Below are positions 33,996 through 42,499 of a stretch of DNA of 64,000 nt, piece by piece. The notes below the pieces were generated by a model, which had not been told where the DNA came from, made no database searches, and was given only the letters and a program-made list of their open reading frames with translations. Origin of the DNA: Lachnospiraceae bacterium. Its GTDB lineage: Bacteria > Bacillota > Clostridia > Lachnospirales > Lachnospiraceae. The stretch is taken from the NCBI GenBank assembly GCA_024403615.1, contig JAKSRM010000002.1:62001-126000 (forward strand). The letters run 5' to 3'. Both the position numbers and the translations under genes were made by a program. The number at the start of each line of letters is the position of its first letter. Positions within the stretch are counted from its first letter, which is position 1.

Positions 33996-34267
33996 TATTT
34001 TTCCTCTTCTGTTTTTTTCAGATTTTTTAAAGCCAGTTCCAATAAAGCATTTCCGTCCCGGAAGCTACTTACCGCATCATCAATCAGGAACGCTGCTTCG
34101 TTCTGGCCGGATGCTTCCAGCTTATGGCAGATTTCATGAAGTTCTTCTGCATGGCTCTTATTATGCTCCAGCATATAGGTAATAATGGCAATAGCCTGCT
34201 GTGGGCTGTCAAAAGCAGTAATATTCTCGTGAAAATGCTCGTGGGTATGTGAACTTAAATCATGCAT
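33995..34267 (-). CDS. Histidine-rich small protein
   Basis: 90 residues, helical. His-rich N-terminus (SHTHEHFHENI) and a second cluster (HNKSHAEELHEICHKLE), then a plain amphipathic part. The histidines suggest metal storage or delivery. No established family is known to me. It overlaps the methyltransferase gene by 8 bp and the sensor by 1 bp, so expression is coupled to both. Confidence 0.65.
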   Translation of the reverse strand: MHDLSSHTHEHFHENITAFDSPQQAIAIITYMLEHNKSHAEELHEICHKLEASGQNEAAFLIDDAVSSFRDGNALLELALKNLKKTEEEK

Positions 34268-34859
34268 TGGTTTTCCTCCCTGCTACCTGGTACATAAAAT
34301 CGTTGGATATCTCGCTGGTTACATCCAGTTTAAAGTATTTAAATATTTTTGCAAGAACGCCTGCACTGATCAGGCCAGTCGATACTCTCGCTGCTACACC
34401 TTTATGGTGATTATCAATTTGTTTTTTGCTCATGCCATGGGCTACGGTGAGGGTTCCTCCCTCGTTCAGCAGTTCCGATAATCTTTCGATTAAATCTACT
34501 CCGCTTGGGAAATGAGGAAAGGCATTGTACACTACGATATGATCAAATTTTCTTTCGAAATTCACCTGTTCCACATCCCCACAGATAAAGGTTACTTCTG
34601 GGAATTTTTCTTTCGCCTTTTCAATCATTTTATCGGAAATATCGATTCCCGTAACGTCCTGATAGCCTCGTTCTTTGTAGAACTCCATCATGACTCCGGT
34701 ACCGCAGGCTACGTCCAAAATACTTTTTCCTTCGTTGGCTCCTCTTTCCACCCCTGCGTTATCCAAAATCGTATTTATAATTTCATCATTTTTTATCAGA
34801 TCTGCATCCCAATGAGACGCTTGCTCATCAAAAAAAGCCTTAATTTCCTGTTTGTCCAT
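34260..34859 (-). CDS. Class I SAM-dependent methyltransferase
   Basis: 199 residues. The SAM motif ILDVACGTGVMMEFYKERG and the following VTGIDISDKMIEKAKEKFPE are intact, with FICGDVEQVNF and HIVVYNAFPHFPSGVD later. The substrate is unknown. Its place between a His-rich protein and two membrane proteins in a metal-sensor operon is unusual; it might make a metallophore-like or metal-cofactor group, which is speculative. Confidence 0.8.
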   Translation of the reverse strand: MDKQEIKAFFDEQASHWDADLIKNDEIINTILDNAGVERGANEGKSILDVACGTGVMMEFYKERGYQDVTGIDISDKMIEKAKEKFPEVTFICGDVEQVNFERKFDHIVVYNAFPHFPSGVDLIERLSELLNEGGTLTVAHGMSKKQIDNHHKGVAARVSTGLISAGVLAKIFKYFKLDVTSEISNDFMYQVAGRKTNA

Positions 34860-35140
34860 TATTTCTGTCCTTCCTCTTCTGAATTCTTTTCCTCCGGTTC
34901 CGGTTGGTTTACAACCAGATTTCCCGTTCTGGTTTCTGCTGCCTGCTTTTTCACCAGATTGAAAATCCAGGACAGAATATACATAATCAGCGGAACCATA
35001 ATCGTCGCGAAAATGCTGGCCAAGAACAGGCCATGAGTATTTTCGTTTCCAGTTAAGGCCAATATTAACGTGGTAAGGTATAAGCCGGCAATAATGACAA
35101 GTCCGATGATTGCCAGAACCTGTTTCAATTTCTTATTCAT
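34859..35140 (-). CDS. Small two-helix membrane protein
   Basis: 93 residues with two membrane helices (LAIIGLVIIAGLYLTTLILA and LASIFATIMVPLIMYILSWI) and an acidic tail (PEPEEKNSEEEGQ). Stop and start codons overlap those of both neighbours. No family is recognised. Confidence 0.6.
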   Translation of the reverse strand: MNKKLKQVLAIIGLVIIAGLYLTTLILALTGNENTHGLFLASIFATIMVPLIMYILSWIFNLVKKQAAETRTGNLVVNQPEPEEKNSEEEGQK

Positions 35141-36129
35141 CAGAGTAATTTTTCCATTTTTTCCCGGAGTTCATCCGAATAGCCTACGGTAATATGGGTA
35201 TAGTTGTTTTCCAAGAAGGAAAGTACCCATTCCACATCATGCTTTTTATTTCCAGCGATGGTAATTTTCGCCTTCGGGCTGGTTACAATAACCAGAGAAT
35301 ATTTCAGTTTATTTTTCTTTACCAAAGGATTCCAAGTGCCATAGGAATACGCCCATACTACATTAAACAGCGGAATCATCCAGATATTATGTTTGCCGAT
35401 ATCTACAATATAGTTTTCCGTTACATGAATATTTCCGGCACTAATCAGGAGAGAATCCCGAAGCTCCCGGTCGATTTCAGAAAAGTCTTCCCCATCCAGT
35501 CCGAACCGTTTCAGACGTCTGCAAGAAGGATGCAGATGTGGCAGGAAGAGAAACAGAACATTGATAATCATGTAAAGAACACAAATAATCAATACCGCGA
35601 TAATCAAGCCTGCGATAATCATAGTTAGGCCAGGTCGGTAGTCAAACTGACTGACAGCAAAGCCAAAACTAATCTCTTTCAGGGCTTCACTATCCCAGCC
35701 GATGTCCTGGGCAAAACCGTTTAAGAACGTGTCAAACCGCACATCTCCGGTAATGAACCGAGCTTTCGCATCATACAATTCCAGAACATCTGCTTTTCCA
35801 TTGGTTTGTTCGGATGGAATCAGGAAAAAGACACAGGAAGGACCATTTTCCTCATCCAGCTTGTAATAATAAGCCGCCTGTCTGCTCTGTTTATTGGTAT
35901 AGTAATCAAAATTACTGTAATTCAAATCTGGAATGGATACATGAACATACTTAGCCCCACTGTTGTAAATTCTTACGATGTCTTCAATGGAGCTAGCGGT
36001 CGGTGGATTAAAAACCTGCTGAAAAGGAGCTAAAACAAGAATAAGAATCATTACAACCACAATGATTCCCGGAAATAGCAGATTCTTTTTTGAAATGGAT
36101 TTAATAGTATCCCGAATTGACCTGTTCAT
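35140..36129 (-). CDS. Membrane protein of unknown function, possibly DUF6709-like
   Basis: 329 residues: a membrane helix near 20-38, an extracytoplasmic domain (about 40-165), one or two helices (about 170-200) and a cytoplasmic C-terminal domain with a PH-like feel (YIVDIGKHNIWMIPLFNVVW, then KAKITIAGNKKHDVEWVL). No ribosome site precedes the ATG, which lies 7 nt after a -10 box, so the transcript is probably leaderless. First gene of the operon ending with cooT. Confidence 0.6.
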   Translation of the reverse strand: MNRSIRDTIKSISKKNLLFPGIIVVVMILILVLAPFQQVFNPPTASSIEDIVRIYNSGAKYVHVSIPDLNYSNFDYYTNKQSRQAAYYYKLDEENGPSCVFFLIPSEQTNGKADVLELYDAKARFITGDVRFDTFLNGFAQDIGWDSEALKEISFGFAVSQFDYRPGLTMIIAGLIIAVLIICVLYMIINVLFLFLPHLHPSCRRLKRFGLDGEDFSEIDRELRDSLLISAGNIHVTENYIVDIGKHNIWMIPLFNVVWAYSYGTWNPLVKKNKLKYSLVIVTSPKAKITIAGNKKHDVEWVLSFLENNYTHITVGYSDELREKMEKLL

Positions 36130-36136
36130 AAGTAAA

Positions 36137-36178
36137 AGTATAAGTCAATTTGATAATTTTATCAACAAAAGGTATAAT
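36137..36178. promoter_or_regulatory. Divergent promoter pair sharing one palindrome
   Basis: A 16-bp palindrome (36150-36165, TTGATAATTTTATCAA on the plus strand) holds both -35 boxes. Plus: TTGATA (36150-36155), 17 bp, TATAAT (36173-36178), driving hslO. Minus: TTGATA (36160-36165), 17 bp, TATACT (36137-36142), driving the six-gene cooT operon. One bound dimer could close both. Confidence 0.75.
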
Positions 36179-36218
36179 CCATACATAAACGAAAATAACC
36201 TGACTTTTAGGAGGAAAT

Positions 36219-37142
36219 ATGGATTATATATTAAGAGCTACGGCTGCCCGTGGACAGATTCGTGCCTTTGCCATTAAATCAACCGAATTAGTAGAATTTG
36301 CAAGAATTCACCATAACACCAGCCCTGTTGCTACGGCAGCTTTAGGCCGTCTGTTAAGTGGTGGTGCCATGATGGGCATTATGATGAAAGGGGAAAAGGA
36401 TGTTCTGACTCTGATGATGAAAGGCGATGGTCCAATCGGCGGCGTTACTGTTACAGCCGATTCCAAAGGAAACGTAAAAGGCTATGTAAATAATCCGATG
36501 GTTCTCATTCCTTTGAACTATGCAGGGAAATTAGATGTAGGCGCTGCCATCGGCTATGGCGAGTTAACCGTCATTAAAGATTTGGGAATGAAAGAACCTT
36601 ATGTGAGCCAGACTCCATTAGGCACCAGTGAAGTAGCAGAAGACCTTACCTTCTATTTTGCAAAATCAGAACAGACCCCAAGCGCTGTTGCTTTAGGAGT
36701 TCTGATGAGTACGGAAAACACCGTGGCTCAGGCGGGTGGATTTATTGTCCAGCTGATGCCGGGAGCATCCGATGAAATCATCGATGTTTTGGAAGATAAG
36801 CTTTCCAAAATCAAATCCGTTACGGAAATGATGGAAGAAGGCATGGGTCCAGAAGAAATTCTGCAACTGGTTCTGGGCGATTTAGATTTAGAAATCTTAG
36901 AAAAAATTCCTACACAGTTTCACTGCAGCTGTTCCAAAGAACATATTGCCAGAGGCCTGGTTGCTTTAGGCAAAGAGGAACTCCAGTCTATGATTGATGA
37001 TGGCCAATCCATTACCGTCAACTGTCATTTCTGCAATACGGACTATACGTATTCCGTAGACGAGCTGAAGGAATTATTGGAATTTGCCAAAATCAAAAGT
37101 GCAGCAAAAAAGGTAGGAATACTGGGGGAAGAAAACTTATAG
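36219..37142 (+). CDS. hslO: Hsp33 redox-regulated chaperone
   Basis: 307 residues. The N-terminal core starts YILRATAARGQIRAFAIKST; the C-terminal zinc switch has C236, C238 (HCSC) and C269, C272 (NCHFC). Oxidation releases zinc and activates holdase function, useful to an anaerobe meeting oxygen. AGGAGG precedes the ATG. It ends one base before the convergent copA gene, with no terminator between them. Confidence 0.97.
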   Translation: MDYILRATAARGQIRAFAIKSTELVEFARIHHNTSPVATAALGRLLSGGAMMGIMMKGEKDVLTLMMKGDGPIGGVTVTADSKGNVKGYVNNPMVLIPLNYAGKLDVGAAIGYGELTVIKDLGMKEPYVSQTPLGTSEVAEDLTFYFAKSEQTPSAVALGVLMSTENTVAQAGGFIVQLMPGASDEIIDVLEDKLSKIKSVTEMMEEGMGPEEILQLVLGDLDLEILEKIPTQFHCSCSKEHIARGLVALGKEELQSMIDDGQSITVNCHFCNTDYTYSVDELKELLEFAKIKSAAKKVGILGEENL

Positions 37143-37143
37143 A

Positions 37144-37344
37144 TTACAGAAAATCGTAACCTTCTCCTTCAATAACACCCTTTAAAATTTCATCTGAAAT
37201 TTCACTATTCAGTTTTAATACGACGATATTTTTTTCGTGATCAGGGAAAGCTTCCGCAACTTCCGGGAGCTTTTCTAATGCGCCTTTTACGCGTTTTTCG
37301 CAATGCTGGCACATCATTCCGCCTACGTTAATTGTTTTTTCCAT
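37144..37344 (-). CDS. Internal CopZ-like copper chaperone made from an inner start in copA
   Basis: The last 66 codons of copA form a complete HMA domain beginning MEKTINVGGMMCQHCEKRVK. Its ATG at 37344 has GGAGG at 37353-37357, 8 nt upstream, inside the copA coding region. A free CopZ-like chaperone is thus likely made besides the fused form. This is the same frame as copA, so it is an alternative product, not a separate gene. Confidence 0.55.
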   Translation of the reverse strand: MEKTINVGGMMCQHCEKRVKGALEKLPEVAEAFPDHEKNIVVLKLNSEISDEILKGVIEGEGYDFL

Positions 37345-39447
37345 CTTCTGTCCCTCCGTTTGTTCTGTGTTTGTTTTCAGTTCTTCATTTATCAGCTCTA
37401 CGAATTCTCCAATATCGGCAGAAATCATAGGTTTTGGTTTTCCTTCTTTATACGGGTTATACAGATTCAGCCGTAAGGCATTCATTACTACGCAGAAGCT
37501 GGACAGAGCCATGGCTGCCGCTCCTACCATTGGGCTCATGGCCCATCCAAAAATACCCGTATACACTCCTGCAGCCAAAGGGATGCAGATAATATTATAA
37601 ATAAAAGCCCAGAACAGATTCTCTTTAATATTCAACAAGGTTCTACGGCTTAAGCGGATGGCTGCCGCAATATCCAGAATGGAGCTATTCATCAAAACTA
37701 CATTGGCCGCATCAATGGCAATATCTTTTCCCGCTCCAATGGCCATACCAATTTCCGCTGTCTTCAAAGCTGGCGCATCGTTAATTCCATCGCCGCACAT
37801 AATGACTTGATTTTTATAGCCAGCTCTTACGATTTTTTCCGGAACCGTCATTAACAGGCCTTCGGATTTTGCAGAACCGATTTCATAAGGTTTTTGTAAG
37901 GCCTTTACGACCATACCTTTTCCGCCAGGGAGAACGCCCGCTACAATATGTCGGATGCCTACCTGGGCTGCAATTTTTCTGGCTCTTTCAATTTTGTCGC
38001 CAGAAAGCATAACCACCTGAAGTCCTAAATTCTCTAGCTGACGAATCCCCTCTTTGCTATCTGCTTTTGGAACATCGCTTCCCACTTCACCGGTTGTAAT
38101 GGTACCAGTTTTATCCAGAACGATAATTCCCGGCTTTCCAGTCTGCTCTAAAACCGCTGCCGTTTTAAATAAAATTCCTTTTCGGGAACCGACGCCAGAT
38201 CCTACCATAATGGCAACCGGAGTCGCCAGCCCTAAGGCACAAGGACAGCTAATAACCAAAACAGAAATTCCTCGAGAAAGAGCAAAGGCTAAAAGGGAGC
38301 TTCCACTGGATAAAGCCACTTCCGATTTTCCACCAATCAGCATCCAGATAACAAAGGTCAGAACAGCGATTCCAATAACTACCGGAACAAATACGGCGGA
38401 AACTTTATCTGCAATTCTTGCGATTGGCGCCTTGGTTGCAGAAGCTTCGCTGACTAACTTAATAATCTGGGAAAGGGTCGTATCTTCTCCGATTTTCGTT
38501 GCTGCACAAACAATAGTGCCATCGGTATTCATGGTCGCTGTGGATACTTCATCATTTTCTTTTTTCAGTATCAGTTCGCTTTCTCCCGTAAGAGCCGATT
38601 CATCCATTTTCGCCTCTCCGGAAAGAACGATTCCATCTACGGGAACGCTCATGCCCGGTTCTACGATAAAAGTGTCCCCTACGTTGATTTCTTCAACAGG
38701 AACGGTCTTCAGGCCGGTAGTTCCTTCTGCCGGTACTAAGGCCGTCTTTGGAGCCATTTCCATCAGGCCTTTGATGGCATCGGTAGTTCTTCCCTTGGAG
38801 ATGGATTCTAACAATTTGCCGATCGTAATCAGCGTCAGAATCATAGCCGCCGATTCAAAATACAGATGTGGCAAGCCCTGATTCAAATAGTTACCACTGA
38901 CGATATATTTAATAAATACTACGAGACTGTAGATATAAGAAACGCCGCTTCCCATGGCAACTAAAGTGTCCATATTGGGACCACCATGGAAAACGCCTTT
39001 GATTCCGTTCGTAAAGAATTTTCGGTTGATGATCATAACAACGAGGGCGAATACGGCTTCGATGATTCCGATGATCAGGCCATCATTCTGTCCCTTGGTC
39101 CAAGGAACGGGCCAGCCCAGCATGTGAACGCCCATAGAAAAATACATAAGAATTAACAAAAAGATGCCGGAAAAAATCAGACGTTTTACCAGCTTTGGAG
39201 TTTCGGACTGCTTCAGAGATTTTTCCAAATTTGCTTGGTCTTCTCCTGCCTTTACCTTCTCTGCTCCGTAGCCAGCCGCTTCGATAGCTTTGATAATGAA
39301 CTCCGGCTTTGCATTGCCTTCAATAGTCATGGAATTAGTCAGCAAATTTACAGCGCATGAAGTAACTCCATCCACTGATTTTGCTGCTTTTTCTACTCTT
39401 GCCGCACATGCTGCGCAGCTCATGCCTGTTACATTATATTTATCCAT
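37144..39447 (-). CDS. copA: CopA-type heavy-metal P1B-ATPase lacking the nucleotide-binding domain
   Basis: 767 residues. Order: N-terminal HMA (GMSCAACAARVEKA), membrane helices, A-domain (ALTGES), the metal motif SCPCALGLATP, P-domain (DKTGTIT, D445), GDGINDAP, last helices with FIYNIICIPLAAGVY, and a C-terminal HMA (GGMMCQHC). The loop between DKTGT and GDGIND is only about 107 residues, against nearly 200 in ordinary CopA proteins. It runs from DKTGTITTGEVG straight into KADSKEGIRQLENLG, so the N-domain with the SEHPL motif is missing in frame. Ordinary ATP-driven copper export is therefore doubtful, unless the assembly dropped this segment. Confidence 0.85.
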   Translation of the reverse strand: MDKYNVTGMSCAACAARVEKAAKSVDGVTSCAVNLLTNSMTIEGNAKPEFIIKAIEAAGYGAEKVKAGEDQANLEKSLKQSETPKLVKRLIFSGIFLLILMYFSMGVHMLGWPVPWTKGQNDGLIIGIIEAVFALVVMIINRKFFTNGIKGVFHGGPNMDTLVAMGSGVSYIYSLVVFIKYIVSGNYLNQGLPHLYFESAAMILTLITIGKLLESISKGRTTDAIKGLMEMAPKTALVPAEGTTGLKTVPVEEINVGDTFIVEPGMSVPVDGIVLSGEAKMDESALTGESELILKKENDEVSTATMNTDGTIVCAATKIGEDTTLSQIIKLVSEASATKAPIARIADKVSAVFVPVVIGIAVLTFVIWMLIGGKSEVALSSGSSLLAFALSRGISVLVISCPCALGLATPVAIMVGSGVGSRKGILFKTAAVLEQTGKPGIIVLDKTGTITTGEVGSDVPKADSKEGIRQLENLGLQVVMLSGDKIERARKIAAQVGIRHIVAGVLPGGKGMVVKALQKPYEIGSAKSEGLLMTVPEKIVRAGYKNQVIMCGDGINDAPALKTAEIGMAIGAGKDIAIDAANVVLMNSSILDIAAAIRLSRRTLLNIKENLFWAFIYNIICIPLAAGVYTGIFGWAMSPMVGAAAMALSSFCVVMNALRLNLYNPYKEGKPKPMISADIGEFVELINEELKTNTEQTEGQKMEKTINVGGMMCQHCEKRVKGALEKLPEVAEAFPDHEKNIVVLKLNSEISDEILKGVIEGEGYDFL

Positions 39448-39552
39448 AGTTTCGTCCTTATTGGACCTGTATTATACCACACTTTTCCATGTATTGCATT
39501 TATACAAAAAATGCTATAATTAGTTCACCACAAAGTAAGGAGGAATTTTGAA

Positions 39553-40086
39553 ATGGCAAAAGAAACAGTAAAAGATCTTGTCGAAAGAAGAAGTATCCGA
39601 AAATATAAACCAGAACAGATTAAAGACGAAGAGCTGGACATGATTTTGGAAGCTGGTGTATATGCTGCAAGCGGAATGAACAAGCAGCCTGTAACTATCG
39701 TAGCCGTTCAGGACAAAGAAACCCGTGACTTACTTGAAAAACTGAACAAAAAAGCCGGAAACATGCCAGAAGAAGCTGCTCCATTCTACGGAGCTCCTAC
39801 GGTACTAGTAGTTCTGTATGACCCAGAAGCAAGTGGCACCGGAATCTATGATGGCGGTCTTACCATGGGCAACCTGATGAATGCTGCTCATGCTCTGGAT
39901 GTGGATTCCTGCTGGATTCACCGGGCAAAAGAAACTTTTGAATTCCCAGAAGGCAAAGAATTGCTGAAGAAATGGGGTCTGAAAGAAACTTTAGTATGCG
40001 TTGGTAACTGTATCTTAGGATATCGTGATTGCCCATATCCAGAGAAACCTGCTAAGAGAAGCGACATTGTTGTTTACGTAAAATAA
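39553..40086 (+). CDS. Nitroreductase-family flavoprotein
   Basis: 177 residues, short for the family. It starts VKDLVERRSIRKYKPEQIKD and has YAASGMNKQPVTIVAV (FMN-binding), the GGLTMGNLMNAAHALDVDSC helix and a C-terminal LGYRDCPYPEKPAKR. It probably binds FMN and uses NAD(P)H; the substrate is unknown. AAGGAGGA lies before the ATG. It is transcribed away from copA. Confidence 0.88.
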   Translation: MAKETVKDLVERRSIRKYKPEQIKDEELDMILEAGVYAASGMNKQPVTIVAVQDKETRDLLEKLNKKAGNMPEEAAPFYGAPTVLVVLYDPEASGTGIYDGGLTMGNLMNAAHALDVDSCWIHRAKETFEFPEGKELLKKWGLKETLVCVGNCILGYRDCPYPEKPAKRSDIVVYVK

Positions 40087-40100
40087 GAACAAACAAAATA

Positions 40101-40140
40101 AAAAGGGTGGCGATGGAAATCATCGTCACCCCTTTTTTTT
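40101..40140. terminator. Bidirectional terminator
   Basis: Stem GGGTGGCGATG / CATCGTCACCC (40105-40115 with 40121-40131) with a 5-nt loop, A run on one side and T8 on the other. It serves the nitroreductase gene and the convergent surface-protein gene. Confidence 0.85.
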
Positions 40141-40152
40141 CTTTAAAAACAA

Positions 40153-40980
40153 TTATCTGCTTTTCTTTGCATAGAGACTTGTGGCTGTAATAACAGAAGC
40201 ACCTGCAAGGGCAATTACAATCCAAAGAGCTACGTTGGAAGCATCGCCAGTTTGTGGATTATTAGTTGGCTCTTTGTAGTTCGGATCCTTTTCACCACAG
40301 ATGGTGCATGTTCCATCTTTGAAATTATGTTTATCCAGCTTAGGGATAGATTCGCCTTCTTCGAAAATCTCTTCACACATACTACAAACCTTATCTCCAG
40401 TATATCCCTCCTCTTTGCAGGTAGGATCCTTTTGATTCTCTAATACGATATTATGGTCAATCATTGGATTTTTTCCGTCACCAGCTAACCAAGCATCAAT
40501 ATTGTTGATCGGCTGTTCGCCATTTTCGTCTGCATAGTACCAATCCCATCTAGCGTTTTTCCAATATGCTTTATGTCCATCTTCGGTACATGTTGCAGGA
40601 ACCTCTTCATACGGAATCAACAGATAATCGTTCTGCATAACAGTGTATAAATCAGGTCCTGGTCCTTCCGGTCCTACAAACCATGGAAGGTCCTCCCCAT
40701 AAATCCATCCACAATAATGTCCTTCATGCTCCGGCATCTCTCTTAAATCGCGCGGAATACCAGAACTGCTGAACGCCATGTAAAGTTGTTTACAATCCAC
40801 ACAAAAAGCGAATTCATCACAATTAGCTAATGTTTCTACGGAATTAAGATCAAGAATGTCTCCCACTTCTATTTTTGTTGCGTTGACCGTAGAATCTGTA
40901 TAAGTTTTAGCAAAAGCGGTAATGCTCATTCCAAGTACAAGTACGGCTACCAGCAAAGTTGCAATCAGTCTCTTTTTCAT
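40153..40980 (-). CDS. Small sortase-type surface protein with CxxC motifs
   Basis: 275 residues. A signal peptide (LIATLLVAVLVLGMSITAFA) leads to an exported body with cysteine pairs (FCVDC, VCSMCEE, CTICGE). The C-terminus is a sorting signal: NPQTGD, a hydrophobic helix (VALWIVIALAGASVITATSL) and a basic tail KKSR. NPQTG differs from LPXTG but is a known sortase-site variant. No sortase gene lies in the window. The function of the body is not recognised. Confidence 0.75.
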   Translation of the reverse strand: MKKRLIATLLVAVLVLGMSITAFAKTYTDSTVNATKIEVGDILDLNSVETLANCDEFAFCVDCKQLYMAFSSSGIPRDLREMPEHEGHYCGWIYGEDLPWFVGPEGPGPDLYTVMQNDYLLIPYEEVPATCTEDGHKAYWKNARWDWYYADENGEQPINNIDAWLAGDGKNPMIDHNIVLENQKDPTCKEEGYTGDKVCSMCEEIFEEGESIPKLDKHNFKDGTCTICGEKDPNYKEPTNNPQTGDASNVALWIVIALAGASVITATSLYAKKSR

Positions 40981-41014
40981 AACTAGTTCTCCTATGACAT
41001 ATTTTATATGTGCT

Positions 41015-42493
41015 CTATATTACTTTATGTTTCACCTTTTTGTAAAGGTTTGATATCGGTGAAAACAGCCAGGTGAAGAATAATACGATCGGGAAAATCT
41101 CCAGACGACCTAACAGCATGTCAACAATAAATACGATTTTGGACGCCGGATTAAAGTTCGCAAAACCGCCCATGCTGACCGTACTGATATCAATACCATT
41201 GTTGTTAAAAGTGGTACTAACATAACTAAAGGTGGTCGTGAAATCCATCTTTGGTTCAATAGAAACCACAATCATAGAAACAATGTAAATCAAAATAAAT
41301 ATGCCGAAATAAATCAATATTCCGCCGACTACATCGTCTTCCACCGCTTTTTTATTATACTTCACCACGTTCACGCTTCTTGGATGAAGTTTTTCTTTCA
41401 GGTATTTTTTCACCGATTTCGCCATAATGATGAATCGGGAAACCTTAATACCACCCGCCGTACTTCCAGCACAGCCTCCAATAAACATAGCTAGCAGCAA
41501 TAATCCCTTTGAGAACCACGGCCATAGGTTGTAGTCATAAGCGGCAAAGCCCGTAGATGTTAGGGCCGAAGCGCCTGCAAACAGGGACTGATGCAAAGCC
41601 TGTCCGAAGGTATCAAACTGGCCTCTGGTCAAATATACATTCAGAGTAATCGCCAAGGAAATTACGACAAAAACAGAAATATAAGTAATAAGTTCTGAGT
41701 CCGTAATAGCTTTCTTTATTTTTCCGGTAACCGTCAAGAAGAATAAACCGAAGTTCATGCCCGCTAAAATCATAAATACGGTTACAATCGCTTGCTGCGC
41801 AACCGTAAAGGAAGCCAGGGAACTATTCAGGTAGCTAAATCCACCGGTTGCCAAGGTTCCAAAAGAAATCAGGAAAGATTCAAATACTCCAAGTTTGGCA
41901 ATAACTAAAGCAATAACTTCCAGAATTGTCAAAACGAAATAAATTAAATACAGATATTTTGCTGTCTGACTGATTTTCGGGCTTAACTTTTCTGTCGTTG
42001 GTCCAGGAGCTTCTGCTCTCATGATATGCATGGAAGCGCCTCCGGCAATCGGAGTCAAAGCCAGCATAAAGACCAAAACGCCCATGCCGCCGATCCAATG
42101 GGTCAAACTTCTCCAGAACAGGATGGCATGACTGGCAATTTCAATATCCGGAACAATCGTAACTCCGGACGTGGTAAATCCGGAAACTGCCTCAAATACC
42201 GCATCCAGATAATTTGGAATCAATCCGGAAAGTACATAAGGAATGGCTCCTACCAAACTCATGACGATCCACGCCACAGCAACAATAATAAAACCGTCCT
42301 TGGCATAAAGTTTCTGCTTCGTCGGTTTCAAAAGGAACAGCAGTCCACCTACAATAGCCGTAGCTACAATGACCATGGCAAAGACTTTCCAGTCCTGCTC
42401 CCCATATACAAAGGCAACGACCATTGGCAGCAACATAAAAGCCGCCTCAATGATTAGAATAAGCCCTATGGTTTTTAAGATAATTTTTCTCAT
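41015..42493 (-). CDS. trkH: Trk/Ktr potassium channel subunit
   Basis: 492 residues. Four pore loops typical of TrkH/KtrB can be read: [26 protein letters not shown] and FNNNGID, each giving one filter segment. It works with the cytosolic TrkA ring encoded directly upstream (7-bp gap, translational coupling likely). Confidence 0.94.
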   Translation of the reverse strand: MRKIILKTIGLILIIEAAFMLLPMVVAFVYGEQDWKVFAMVIVATAIVGGLLFLLKPTKQKLYAKDGFIIVAVAWIVMSLVGAIPYVLSGLIPNYLDAVFEAVSGFTTSGVTIVPDIEIASHAILFWRSLTHWIGGMGVLVFMLALTPIAGGASMHIMRAEAPGPTTEKLSPKISQTAKYLYLIYFVLTILEVIALVIAKLGVFESFLISFGTLATGGFSYLNSSLASFTVAQQAIVTVFMILAGMNFGLFFLTVTGKIKKAITDSELITYISVFVVISLAITLNVYLTRGQFDTFGQALHQSLFAGASALTSTGFAAYDYNLWPWFSKGLLLLAMFIGGCAGSTAGGIKVSRFIIMAKSVKKYLKEKLHPRSVNVVKYNKKAVEDDVVGGILIYFGIFILIYIVSMIVVSIEPKMDFTTTFSYVSTTFNNNGIDISTVSMGGFANFNPASKIVFIVDMLLGRLEIFPIVLFFTWLFSPISNLYKKVKHKVI

Positions 42494-42499
42494 ATCCGA

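Noticed and set aside
38054..38881. 275-residue plus-strand open frame opposite copA
   Set aside because: Antisense to the conserved membrane and P-domain region of the ATPase, with no independent signals.
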